Below are positions 7,751-14,860 of a stretch of 52,343 nt of DNA, in pieces. The DNA is taken from positions 1-52,343 of IMG/VR virus record IMGVR_UViG_3300024346_000092. The stretch is one strand, 5' to 3'. Source of the DNA: a virus. The notes below the pieces were generated by a model, which did no database searches, was not told the DNA's origin, and saw nothing but the letters and a program-made list of their open reading frames with translations. How positions within the stretch are numbered: position 1 is the first letter of the stretch; every line of letters begins with the position of its first letter. The translations under genes and the position numbers were made by a program.

Positions 7751-9059
7751 TGAAGGATTCCATGATGCCGCAGTGGCACATATGGAAGACGATAAGATTC
7801 TATTTGCAACTCAAGCTGAGAGGTATAGTCGTGTCAAGAATGATAAACATCTTCCTATAGAGTTTAAGAAACTAGAATGTAATCAAAGTTTTTTCTATGA
7901 AGATACAGAGTTGAAAAATGCTCGTAGAATAGCTAGTGGCATGAAGCCCACAGATAATGGTAAGTTTATATCAAACCATGTTAGACATCATGAGAGTCAT
8001 ATGGCAGCAGCTTATTATACTGCTCCTTTTGTTCCAGATGTTACAGTAGTTATAGATGCTATTGGAGAATGGGACACAGCAAGTATTTGGGTAGACCACG
8101 AGAAAGTATGGAGTCGACAGTACCCTTGGTCACTAGGATTATTCTATAGTGCAATTACAAAACGAATAGGACTCAAGCCAAACGAAGATGAGTATATAAC
8201 AATGGGCATGGCTGCATATGGTACACCTTGTATAGACATGACTAGTATAGTACATGAAAATCTACATAAAGGTATTCCTATGAAAAAATGGTTTTGGCAA
8301 ACACCTGAAGATATTGCCGCTAGTGCGCAGTTGCAAATTGAATTTGAGATTGGAAAAATATTTGATAAGGCAAGAACGTACGGAGATAAAGTAGCATACG
8401 CTGGTGGCGTTGCACTAAACTGTGTAGCAAACAGTAAAATAAGAAACAAGTTTAAAGAGATGTGGATATTTCCTAATCCAGGAGACGCAGGTAGTGCATT
8501 AGGTTGCATACTTGCTAGTACAAAACAAAGGATAGAATTTAAAGATACTTTTTTAGGATATGATATTGATAGACCTATCAATCCTTATAAAGTAGTAGAA
8601 GAATTAATTAATAACCGAATGGTAGGAGTAGCAAATGGAAAAGCAGAGTTTGGCCCTAGGGCGCTTGGTAATCGCAGTCTTCTTGGCGATATCCGTTATG
8701 ACATTAAAGACACCGTTAATGATGTCAAAAAACGACAGAAGTTTAGACCCTTCGCTCCCGCGATATTGGAGGAGTTTGTAGATGAATATTTTGAAGGGCA
8801 TTGTAACGAGTATATGCAGTATGTTGCAAAAGCAAAACACGACCACAAAGCAGTCACCCACGTTGATGGAACTGCAAGAGTACAAGTGGTTCGTAAAGAC
8901 AGCACCTCAGCATTACGACCAATACTAGAAGCGTATTACGAAGTGACGAAGATACCAATGTTATTAAATACAAGTTTAAATATAAAAGGGCAACCTATGG
9001 TTAACACATGGGAAGACGCCAAATTATTTGAAAAAAGATATGGAGTAAAAGTATTTTGA
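7731..9059 (+). CDS. Carbamoyltransferase, NodU/CmcH family
   Basis: A 442-residue protein. The start at 7731 gives 'MKYLGISEGFHDAAVA', the typical N-terminus of the family; an in-frame upstream ATG at 7635 would add residues that overlap the previous gene and fit no family. The metal/ATP motif 'HHESHMAAA' is at 86-94, 'AGGVALNCVANSKI' lies mid-protein, and the C-terminal YrdC-like part has 'EFGPRALGNRSLLGD' from residue 306. These enzymes carbamoylate hydroxyl groups of sugars (NodU), antibiotics or nucleoside-linked glycans, using carbamoyl phosphate and ATP. The family is also known from other phages. A capsule, LPS or virion-glycan substrate is inferred from the neighbours. Confidence 0.88.
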   Translation: MKYLGISEGFHDAAVAHMEDDKILFATQAERYSRVKNDKHLPIEFKKLECNQSFFYEDTELKNARRIASGMKPTDNGKFISNHVRHHESHMAAAYYTAPFVPDVTVVIDAIGEWDTASIWVDHEKVWSRQYPWSLGLFYSAITKRIGLKPNEDEYITMGMAAYGTPCIDMTSIVHENLHKGIPMKKWFWQTPEDIAASAQLQIEFEIGKIFDKARTYGDKVAYAGGVALNCVANSKIRNKFKEMWIFPNPGDAGSALGCILASTKQRIEFKDTFLGYDIDRPINPYKVVEELINNRMVGVANGKAEFGPRALGNRSLLGDIRYDIKDTVNDVKKRQKFRPFAPAILEEFVDEYFEGHCNEYMQYVAKAKHDHKAVTHVDGTARVQVVRKDSTSALRPILEAYYEVTKIPMLLNTSLNIKGQPMVNTWEDAKLFEKRYGVKVF

Positions 9060-9889
9060 GTGAGTCAGTACTAGATTTAAATTATATAGATAATCCAGGG
9101 CAGTGCAAAAGATATACTAGCACAAAGCCTGACATGTATTTTAATGGAGACAGTTTTACACAAGGAATGGAACTACAAGATAGATTCAACGGATGCTATA
9201 CGCATTTAGTTGCAGAACATTTTGACCAAACTTGGAGTAGGTCTTCTAAGATAGGTGGAGGTAATGACAGAATACTCAGAGTTACTAGTACAGATATGAT
9301 ACAAATGCCTAAGAAACCGAAGATAGCAATTATATTGTGGTCAGGACCAAACAGAGTAGAGTACCTAAATGACGAGAATATCTGGAGACAGGTAGGTCAT
9401 ATTAGGTTTGCATTTGATAAAAGAAACTTAGAAATAAAAAGAAGTGAAATATATTGTCACCCAGACATGACTAGACATCAGCACGATGGTTGGAAGAATT
9501 ACATGAGATATTGTAGAAATATTAAATGGAATTTACATGAGACCCTTATGCAAATGATATATCTTAGACACATGTTAAATGGATTAGGTATTCCACATTT
9601 ATATTACTGGATGAGTAAAGGACAGGTAGACTGTGCTATTGATTCACTAGATGATGTAAAGAAAGAAGGAGCTAATGTGGTCTGGGAACAGCAGTACAAT
9701 ATGAAAAAAGATGATTTCCTTAGAGAAATACCTGAACTAGCAGACGAAGGCTTCTATGAGTTAACTAAGTATAGAATACAAACAAAGTACGGGCCAATGG
9801 ACCACCCCTTAGAAGATGGTCATAAGGCAATGGCGGATAAAATAATAGAGGATATTTATGATAAAAAATTGGATAAGCTCTTTAGTTAA
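9056..9889 (+). CDS. SGNH/GDSL-like hydrolase or acyltransferase
   Basis: A 277-residue protein that starts at TTG, overlapping the carbamoyltransferase stop (TTGA). 'NGDSFTQGMEL' gives the catalytic Ser33 in G-D-S, 'GGGNDR' gives the block with the oxyanion Asn, and 'MDHPLEDGHKAMADKI' near the C-terminus supplies candidate Asp249/His250 or Asp254/His256. SGNH proteins remove or add acyl groups on sugars and lipids. In this gene set a role in O-acetyl trimming or transfer on a glycan is plausible but unproven. Confidence 0.72.
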   Translation: MSESVLDLNYIDNPGQCKRYTSTKPDMYFNGDSFTQGMELQDRFNGCYTHLVAEHFDQTWSRSSKIGGGNDRILRVTSTDMIQMPKKPKIAIILWSGPNRVEYLNDENIWRQVGHIRFAFDKRNLEIKRSEIYCHPDMTRHQHDGWKNYMRYCRNIKWNLHETLMQMIYLRHMLNGLGIPHLYYWMSKGQVDCAIDSLDDVKKEGANVVWEQQYNMKKDDFLREIPELADEGFYELTKYRIQTKYGPMDHPLEDGHKAMADKIIEDIYDKKLDKLFS

Positions 9890-9962
9890 AAAACTAAAGG
9901 CATTATACTTTCAGTGGAAAAATCGAAACATTGTGGAAGATACCCACATCTACGAGGAGTAG
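9858..9962 (+). CDS. Possible tiny gene (34 aa)
   Basis: An ATG at 9858, seven bases after GAGG, opens a 34-codon frame that starts in the tail of the SGNH gene (different frame) and stops at 9960-9962. The peptide has a Trp/Leu/Lys-rich amphipathic first half ('LVKKLKALYFQWK') and an acidic end with 'YEE'. It also contains an AT-rich perfect inverted repeat at 9880-9899. It resembles other very short phage peptides in composition, but it may be chance. Confidence 0.4.
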   Translation: MIKNWISSLVKKLKALYFQWKNRNIVEDTHIYEE

Positions 9963-9998
9963 TAAATTTTGAATGTGGAAATTTTCCTGAGCATTTCA

Positions 9999-10037
9999 AA
10001 AATAGTTCTTGACAGATGCTTAAACTTTTTGTATAAT
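9999..10037 (+). promoter_or_regulatory. Sigma70-like promoter P3 with conserved 5' extension
   Basis: AAAATAGTTCTTGACA at 9999-10014 carries the -35 box at 10009-10014. A 17-base spacer leads to TATAAT at 10032-10037. The start codon at 10065 lies 27 bases after the -10, behind a weak GAGAGAG ribosome site. Confidence 0.88.
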
Positions 10038-10064
10038 ATATTATATATTTGAGAGAGAAAAGAA

Positions 10065-10823
10065 ATGACAACGATTACACCACCAACCAATTGTCCTTGT
10101 TGCGACTCTATTTTAGAGTTAGTCAATGAGCAGTTGTTCTGCAGAAACACAAAGTGTCCTGCACAATGGAGTAAAAAGTTGGAGTCCTTTTCATCTTCTC
10201 TTAAAATAAAAGGGCTTGGACCTTCAACTATCTCTAAGTTAGGTGTTGAATCTTTGCCCGAGCTTTACGAACTTACTGTATCAGATATACAGGATAGAAT
10301 ACAAAGTGAAAAACTAGCTGAGAAACTTTTTGATGAATTGCAGAAGTCAAAGAGTAGTAAGTTGATAGACATTCTACCAGCTTTCTCAATACCACTTATT
10401 GGTCGGTCGGCTTCTCAAAAATTATGCGATATAATATCAAACATCGAAGATATTAGCGAGAACAGTTGTACTGAGGCAGGTATCGGACCAAAAGCATCAG
10501 CTAACTTGGTAAATTTCATGGAAACAGAATTCTATCCTAACAGATACAAAGACACATTACCCTTCAATTGGAATAATAAAATTAATAAAAAGAAAGAGGT
10601 CACTGGTGTTGTATGTATTAGTGGTAAGTTAAAAAGCTACCCTACAAAAGCCCATGCTACTAAAGTATTAGAACAGTATGGATTCGTAGTAAAATCAAGT
10701 CTAACAAAAGTTTGTACTCATCTTATAAATGAGTCAGGCATTGAGTCAGCAAAGACGGAAACAGCTCGTGACCGAGGTGTTATTATAATAAGTAATATAA
10801 AACATTTAATTGGAGAAAATTAA
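10065..10823 (+). CDS. ligB: NAD+-dependent DNA ligase, C-terminal half (zinc/HhH/BRCT)
   Basis: A 252-residue protein that starts with a four-cysteine zinc finger (Cys10, Cys13, Cys26, Cys31; 'CPCCDS...CRNTKCP'). It continues with helix-hairpin-helix motifs ('IKGLGPSTISKLG', 'GIGPKASANLV') and ends with a BRCT domain (about 178-252, 'GVVCISGKLKSYPTKAHATK'). These are exactly the domains missing from the ligase half at 5606-6544. The two proteins should assemble into one nick-sealing ligase. Its own promoter P3 allows expression apart from the catalytic half. Domain order is clear; assembly is inferred from T5-type ligases. Confidence 0.9.
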   Translation: MTTITPPTNCPCCDSILELVNEQLFCRNTKCPAQWSKKLESFSSSLKIKGLGPSTISKLGVESLPELYELTVSDIQDRIQSEKLAEKLFDELQKSKSSKLIDILPAFSIPLIGRSASQKLCDIISNIEDISENSCTEAGIGPKASANLVNFMETEFYPNRYKDTLPFNWNNKINKKKEVTGVVCISGKLKSYPTKAHATKVLEQYGFVVKSSLTKVCTHLINESGIESAKTETARDRGVIIISNIKHLIGEN

Positions 10824-10825
10824 AA

Positions 10826-11542
10826 ATGGCATTACCAAAATGGACAGACGAAAGAACTTCAGAGTTAACTTCTTTCGTGGGCAGTGAGTCCCCTATCTCA
10901 CAAACTACTGTTGCGTCAGCAGCAGAGCAGTTAGAAACTTCTGTAAGAAGTGTATCTAGCAAATTAAGAAAAATGGGTTTTGATGTAGAACTAGCTTCTG
11001 CTTCAGCTTCTAAGTCTTTTTCAGACGAACAAGAAGCAACTCTTAGCACTTTTGTGCAAGATAACTCAGGTTCTTACACATATGCAGAAATTGCATCAAA
11101 CTTTGAAGATGGAAGCTTCACAGCTAAGTCAATTCAAGGAAAAATCCTTTCTATGCAGTTAACAGAACATGTTAAACCAGCACCTAAAGTTGAGACTGTA
11201 AAGTCATACAACGAACAGGAAGAAGGACAGTTCGTATCATTAGTTAATGATGGTGCGTTTATTGAAGATATCGCAGAAGCTATGGGCAGAAGCGTAAATT
11301 CAATCAGAGGAAAAGCTTTATCACTACTAAGAGCTGGTGAAATCAATGCTATTCCTAAGCAGAAAGAAACTAAAGGTTCTAGCAAAGCTGACCCTTTAGC
11401 AGGTGTCGACATTGACGGCATGACTGTTGAAGAAATTGCTGATGAAATCGGCAAAACAGTAAGAGGCGTGAAAACAATGCTTACTAGAAGAGGTCTACAA
11501 TGCTCAGACTATAACGGAGCTGCTAAAAAAGATATAGGCTAA
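10826..11542 (+). CDS. Multi-module SANT/HTH-like 'WTDE' regulator
   Basis: A 238-residue protein made of four related modules, about residues 5-54, 64-117, 126-176 and 192-228. Each starts with an aromatic-[T/S/N]-[D/E]-E helix or its remnant and ends in a recognition-helix-like segment ('SVRSVSSKLRKMGF', 'SVNSIRGKALSLL', 'TVRGVKTMLTRRGL'). The pattern suits tandem Myb/SANT or HTH units that bind repeated DNA sites. The same module occurs once in the protein at 4405. It follows ligB by two bases, and a strong UUCG-loop terminator comes right after it, so it probably closes the P3 transcript. A phage transcription factor or DNA-organising protein is inferred. Confidence 0.65.
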   Translation: MALPKWTDERTSELTSFVGSESPISQTTVASAAEQLETSVRSVSSKLRKMGFDVELASASASKSFSDEQEATLSTFVQDNSGSYTYAEIASNFEDGSFTAKSIQGKILSMQLTEHVKPAPKVETVKSYNEQEEGQFVSLVNDGAFIEDIAEAMGRSVNSIRGKALSLLRAGEINAIPKQKETKGSSKADPLAGVDIDGMTVEEIADEIGKTVRGVKTMLTRRGLQCSDYNGAAKKDIG

Positions 11543-11557
11543 TACCTATACATCGCG

Positions 11558-11592
11558 GGCGAGCTTTCCTTCGGGATTGCCTCGCCTTTTTT
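11558..11592 (+). terminator. Intrinsic terminator with UUCG tetraloop
   Basis: Outer arms GGCGAGC (11558-11564) and GC-C-TCGCC (11579-11586) surround an inner TCC-TTCG-GGA hairpin. Six T residues follow (11587-11592). It lies 15 bases after the stop of the four-module WTDE protein and just before the helicase gene. Confidence 0.92.
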
Positions 11593-11622
11593 ATAAATTA
11601 ATAATTGTCTTGGGAGATTCAA

Positions 11623-12984
11623 TTGACATTAGAAAGTGCATTACTAAAGCAAATACTTGCGCTAGGCGATTTCAATACTTGGAATGGTCTAAAAGAACAC
11701 TACTTCCCTGAAGGTGAGTACCGAAAACTGTGGAAAATAGTAGACAAGCATGTACATAAGTACCAAGATTTGCCAACATTTGAAGATTTAAAACTAGAAG
11801 TCCGTTCAAGGGAACTTCAAGAAAAAATCTATGCCATTGAAACTGTGGAAACAGATGTTGCTCCAGAACTTTTATTAGATTATTTAAAAAACCAATTTAC
11901 ACAAAGTGAGATTCTTACAAGAATTGAAACTTTTGTAGACACTCAAATAGCTATCGGAGATGCTCGTGAAAACATTGACTTGTTGCAAGAAATTGTAGTA
12001 CAAGTTGAAGATAGAGTAGAAACGAATGATGCCAACGAAAGTATGGAACATATTGAGTTATTTGATAGTGAGGAAGATTTAGCAATGGCTCTTCCACTAG
12101 GTCTGAACTCAGAATTCGATTTTGATTATAAGTTCTCTCCCAAAGACTTAGTAGTTATCGGTGCTTCACGAGGCAAAGGTAAATCACTTTCTCTATGTAA
12201 TAGTGCTGTTTCTTCCCTTCAAAGAGGTAAGTCAGCATTATACTTTACTATAGAGATGTCTACTAGAGAAATACTACAAAGAATATGTGCAATGTCAGTC
12301 GGTGTTCCGCTTGGCAGACTAGAAGCTAGAAACCTTACTACTATGGAGTGGCATAAGGTAGCTGACTGGTGGGCTGCAAGATTCGAGAATGGAGACGAGG
12401 TTAGGAAAGAGTACGACGATCACCAAGATTTTGACAAGTTTCATTATCAATTGACTCGTAATCCGCTTCGTAAAGATGTTCCTCAAATAGACATCTATTA
12501 TGACCCTTCCCTTACATTAGCAAAAGTTATCAGCGTAGTAAAACAAAAACTAGTAGAAGACCCTAATCTAGGGATTATCATAGTGGATTATCTAAACCAA
12601 GTTAAGCGCCATAACGCGCCTACTCGTGGAGGTCAGTACGAATGGACTGAACAAATAGAAATATCAAAAGGGTTAAAATCACTAGCCCAAGAGAGTAACG
12701 TTCTTGTTCTCTCAGCATATCAAGTAAATAAAGACGGTGAAGCAAGATTCTCTAAGGGTATTCTTGACGCTGTTGATGCGGCCTTTACCCTAGACCATTG
12801 GGGTGATGAGCATGATTGTGTAGAATTTAAATGTGATAAAATGAGAAGTGGAAAAGAAAAAGGTTTTATTACTAGAATGAACTGGGAAACATTGAGAATG
12901 GGACCTGAGACAGAGATAAACCCTGATACTAAAGAAGAAATGAAAGAGGCTCTAAGCACAGGAGAAAGTGCTTATGATATATAA
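11623..12984 (+). CDS. Replicative DNA helicase, DnaB/RecA-like
   Basis: A 453-residue protein from TTG 11623, chosen because GGGAG sits six bases upstream; the in-frame TTG at 11605 lacks a site. The C-terminal RecA core has Walker A 'GASRGKGKS' (about residues 180-188), the 'ALYFTIEMS' strand with catalytic Glu, and Walker B 'LGIIIVDYLNQV', with a final 'DAAFTLD...CDKMRSGKEKG' arginine-finger region. The shortened N-terminal domain suggests a phage-type helicase. It should unwind the fork with the primase at 14861 and the polymerase at 16105. It lies directly behind a terminator, so its level may depend on read-through. Confidence 0.88.
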   Translation: MTLESALLKQILALGDFNTWNGLKEHYFPEGEYRKLWKIVDKHVHKYQDLPTFEDLKLEVRSRELQEKIYAIETVETDVAPELLLDYLKNQFTQSEILTRIETFVDTQIAIGDARENIDLLQEIVVQVEDRVETNDANESMEHIELFDSEEDLAMALPLGLNSEFDFDYKFSPKDLVVIGASRGKGKSLSLCNSAVSSLQRGKSALYFTIEMSTREILQRICAMSVGVPLGRLEARNLTTMEWHKVADWWAARFENGDEVRKEYDDHQDFDKFHYQLTRNPLRKDVPQIDIYYDPSLTLAKVISVVKQKLVEDPNLGIIIVDYLNQVKRHNAPTRGGQYEWTEQIEISKGLKSLAQESNVLVLSAYQVNKDGEARFSKGILDAVDAAFTLDHWGDEHDCVEFKCDKMRSGKEKGFITRMNWETLRMGPETEINPDTKEEMKEALSTGESAYDI

Positions 12985-13642
12985 TCCTCTACAACAAAGA
13001 GTGTGTATTGGAGAAATACTCACTAAAGATTTATTAAAAACACTACCGCCTGTAGACCTTTGGAATGTCAAGGGGTGGTACGAGCGACAGCAGGATAGAT
13101 TAGACATAAGACTGTACGCTTTTGTAAAAGATGTGTTGAGCAACGGGTTCGTCAACCCAGTTATAATATGGTATAGTGACACTGCAAAAGAGTTTTCTAT
13201 ACATCCAGGAATGAATAGGCTCATGCTAAATAGAGTACTAAATTTAGATATGAAAGCATGGGTAATTAGTTATGATGTAAACAACTACAGAAGACTAGGA
13301 AAACTATTCCCAGGTATTACTAAGTTAAGAACTGATATTAACGGGAACAGAGACATAAAACTAACTGCTCAACACAGGACAGATAACAGATTATACGAAA
13401 TAGTATTCGATAAAGATAGAATACTACCACAGCTAAGAACCGAGAGTAATAGTGCAAAGTGGAATGAAGTATCAAGTAAAACAGGTTTTCATATATGGCA
13501 CAACAATGAGTACATTGGTGCAGTAGGAAATGCACAAGACCACTGGAACGTAAAAGATGTTTCAGGAGTATATGAATTAGCACTAAAATATTATTTTAAC
13601 AAGGAGACATCTAATGCTTTTATACACAGAAAGACAACTTAA
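12974..13642 (+). CDS. ParB-like N-domain protein A
   Basis: A 222-residue protein that starts at ATG 12974 behind GGAG; it overlaps the helicase end by 11 bases. Residues 57-90, 'NGFVNPVIIW...IHPGMNRLMLNRVL', match the ParB/Srx core in which the 'H-P-G-x-N-R' segment takes the place of the GxxR nucleotide-binding motif. The C-terminal part ('NNEYIGAVGNAQDHW') is not recognised. ParB-like domains occur in CTP-dependent clamps, nucleases and modification enzymes; the type cannot be told here. A second ParB-like protein follows at 13777, so they may work together. Confidence 0.55.
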   Translation: MIYNPLQQRVCIGEILTKDLLKTLPPVDLWNVKGWYERQQDRLDIRLYAFVKDVLSNGFVNPVIIWYSDTAKEFSIHPGMNRLMLNRVLNLDMKAWVISYDVNNYRRLGKLFPGITKLRTDINGNRDIKLTAQHRTDNRLYEIVFDKDRILPQLRTESNSAKWNEVSSKTGFHIWHNNEYIGAVGNAQDHWNVKDVSGVYELALKYYFNKETSNAFIHRKTT

Positions 13643-13787
13643 ATTAGCATACGAAAAGTATATACAAAATTTAATAACAACTAATAGACAAGGTATAGAA
13701 ATACCCCTTCCAGGCTTAGAAGAGTTTAGAGATATATTTGAAGCCGAATGGACACAGAAATACAAGGAAATGGACAATGGCTTATGA
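13614..13787 (+). CDS. Small hypothetical protein (57 aa)
   Basis: An ATG at 13614 with AAGGAG eight bases upstream opens a 57-codon frame. It fills the space between the two ParB-like genes and overlaps each slightly. The peptide is helical and charged ('RQLKLAYEKYIQNLI', 'LEEFRDIFEAEW'). The strong ribosome site and the fit between neighbours make it a likely real gene. Function is unknown. Confidence 0.7.
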   Translation: MLLYTERQLKLAYEKYIQNLITTNRQGIEIPLPGLEEFRDIFEAEWTQKYKEMDNGL

Positions 13788-14259
13788 TAGAGTAAGCCGA
13801 GAGACAGCGGAACTAGTACCATTACCACCACATACATGGTACGTAAGAACAGTAGGATGGTTATTAGAACAAGAAAAAATAAAAGAAAACATAAAAAATG
13901 TTCCGCTTAATAAAAAGTTAAAGGACAGTTTGGCAACTGACGGAGTAAAATCTCCCATACTCTGTATGCCAAACTGGTACCCCATAGCAGGGAGTCAGAG
14001 GATGAGATGTCTTCAAGATCTCCCTGCGCTACATGGACAAGAGATAAGAGTATGTCGTTTTGACAAAGAGTGGTGGTTAGTGTTCTATCTATGGGAAAAG
14101 ACAGAAAGAGATAGAATAGTAGCAATTTACTTCCAAATGCTAGAGTTAGTATGGAAGTCAATGTATTACGAAGATGCTACAGATTCAAAAGGAATAGACT
14201 ACAAAGAATTTGAAAAAATAGGAGACGAGCTAGATGGCTGGAAACACAAACAAACCTGA
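13777..14259 (+). CDS. ParB-like N-domain protein B
   Basis: A 160-residue protein from ATG 13777 behind AAGGA; longer in-frame versions run into the small gene upstream. Residues 45-90, 'LNKKLKDSLATDGVKSPILCM..WYPIAGSQRMRCLQDL', match the ParB/sulfiredoxin-like fold, with 'AGSQRMR' as the nucleotide-binding G-x-x-R segment. The last third is acidic and helical. It overlaps the methyltransferase gene by 26 bases. It could bind DNA or a nucleotide near the replication genes; no partner ParA is seen. Confidence 0.6.
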   Translation: MAYDRVSRETAELVPLPPHTWYVRTVGWLLEQEKIKENIKNVPLNKKLKDSLATDGVKSPILCMPNWYPIAGSQRMRCLQDLPALHGQEIRVCRFDKEWWLVFYLWEKTERDRIVAIYFQMLELVWKSMYYEDATDSKGIDYKEFEKIGDELDGWKHKQT

Positions 14260-14818
14260 GAATTATTTAGAAGGGGGACTTCCTGAATGGGGTAGTATGA
14301 GATTTAGTCCTCCATCAAGTTGGAATGTAAAACCTAATAGAGAATGGTTTGGACTAATAGGGTTTATAAACTCTTTAGATATATCTGATGGACACATGAT
14401 AGAGGTAGGTACATACGCAGGAGAAAGTACTGCAATGTTTGCATCTAGTGGTAAATTTAAAAAGATTCATACAATAGACCCATATTTTTATGGGTGTGGG
14501 CATGAGGTATTTATGGAAGCAAAAGTTAACTGTAGATACTGGAATAACATAGAGTTTCATAGAAATTACTCTCAAAAAATTTCTAATAAATTTACAGACG
14601 GTGTATTTGATTTAGTATATCTTGATGGCGACCATAGAGGAGAAGCAGTAGAACAAGATTTAGAACTATACTGGCCGAAAGTAAAGCCTGGCGGGTATAT
14701 GGGAGGTCATGACTACAATCCAGAGTATTGGCCTGAAGTATACAACGCAGTCAACAAGAAGTTTAAGGGAAAAATGATGCAAACTTTTGATGATAAATCA
14801 TGGCTTATCCGAAAATAG
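14234..14818 (+). CDS. Class I SAM-dependent methyltransferase (Methyltransf_24-like)
   Basis: A 194-residue protein with motif I 'IEVGTYAGES' at 56-65, 'IDPY' at 81-84, motif II/III 'FDLVYLDGDH' at 125-134, and 'GGHDY' at 157-161. This set is typical of the Methyltransf_24/CmcI-like group, which often methylates sugars or small molecules rather than DNA. Among the other decorating enzymes it may O-methylate a sugar, though this is inference. The stop codon TAG is formed by the AAAATAG of promoter P4. Confidence 0.8.
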   Translation: MAGNTNKPENYLEGGLPEWGSMRFSPPSSWNVKPNREWFGLIGFINSLDISDGHMIEVGTYAGESTAMFASSGKFKKIHTIDPYFYGCGHEVFMEAKVNCRYWNNIEFHRNYSQKISNKFTDGVFDLVYLDGDHRGEAVEQDLELYWPKVKPGGYMGGHDYNPEYWPEVYNAVNKKFKGKMMQTFDDKSWLIRK

Positions 14819-14850
14819 TTCTTGACAACAATATAAAAATTTGATATAAT
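14812..14850 (+). promoter_or_regulatory. Sigma70-like promoter P4 with conserved 5' extension
   Basis: AAAATAGTTCTTGACA at 14812-14827 carries the -35 box at 14822-14827. A 17-base spacer leads to TATAAT at 14845-14850. The next ATG is only ten bases after the -10, so the leader should be about 3-4 bases and holds no ribosome site. The conserved element also supplies the stop codon of the methyltransferase. Confidence 0.88.
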
Positions 14851-14860
14851 ATACATAATT

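Noticed and set aside
9880-9899. Inverted repeat CTTTAGTT/AACTAAAG as terminator
   Set aside because: The stem is AT-rich and no T-run follows; it lies within a possible small gene.
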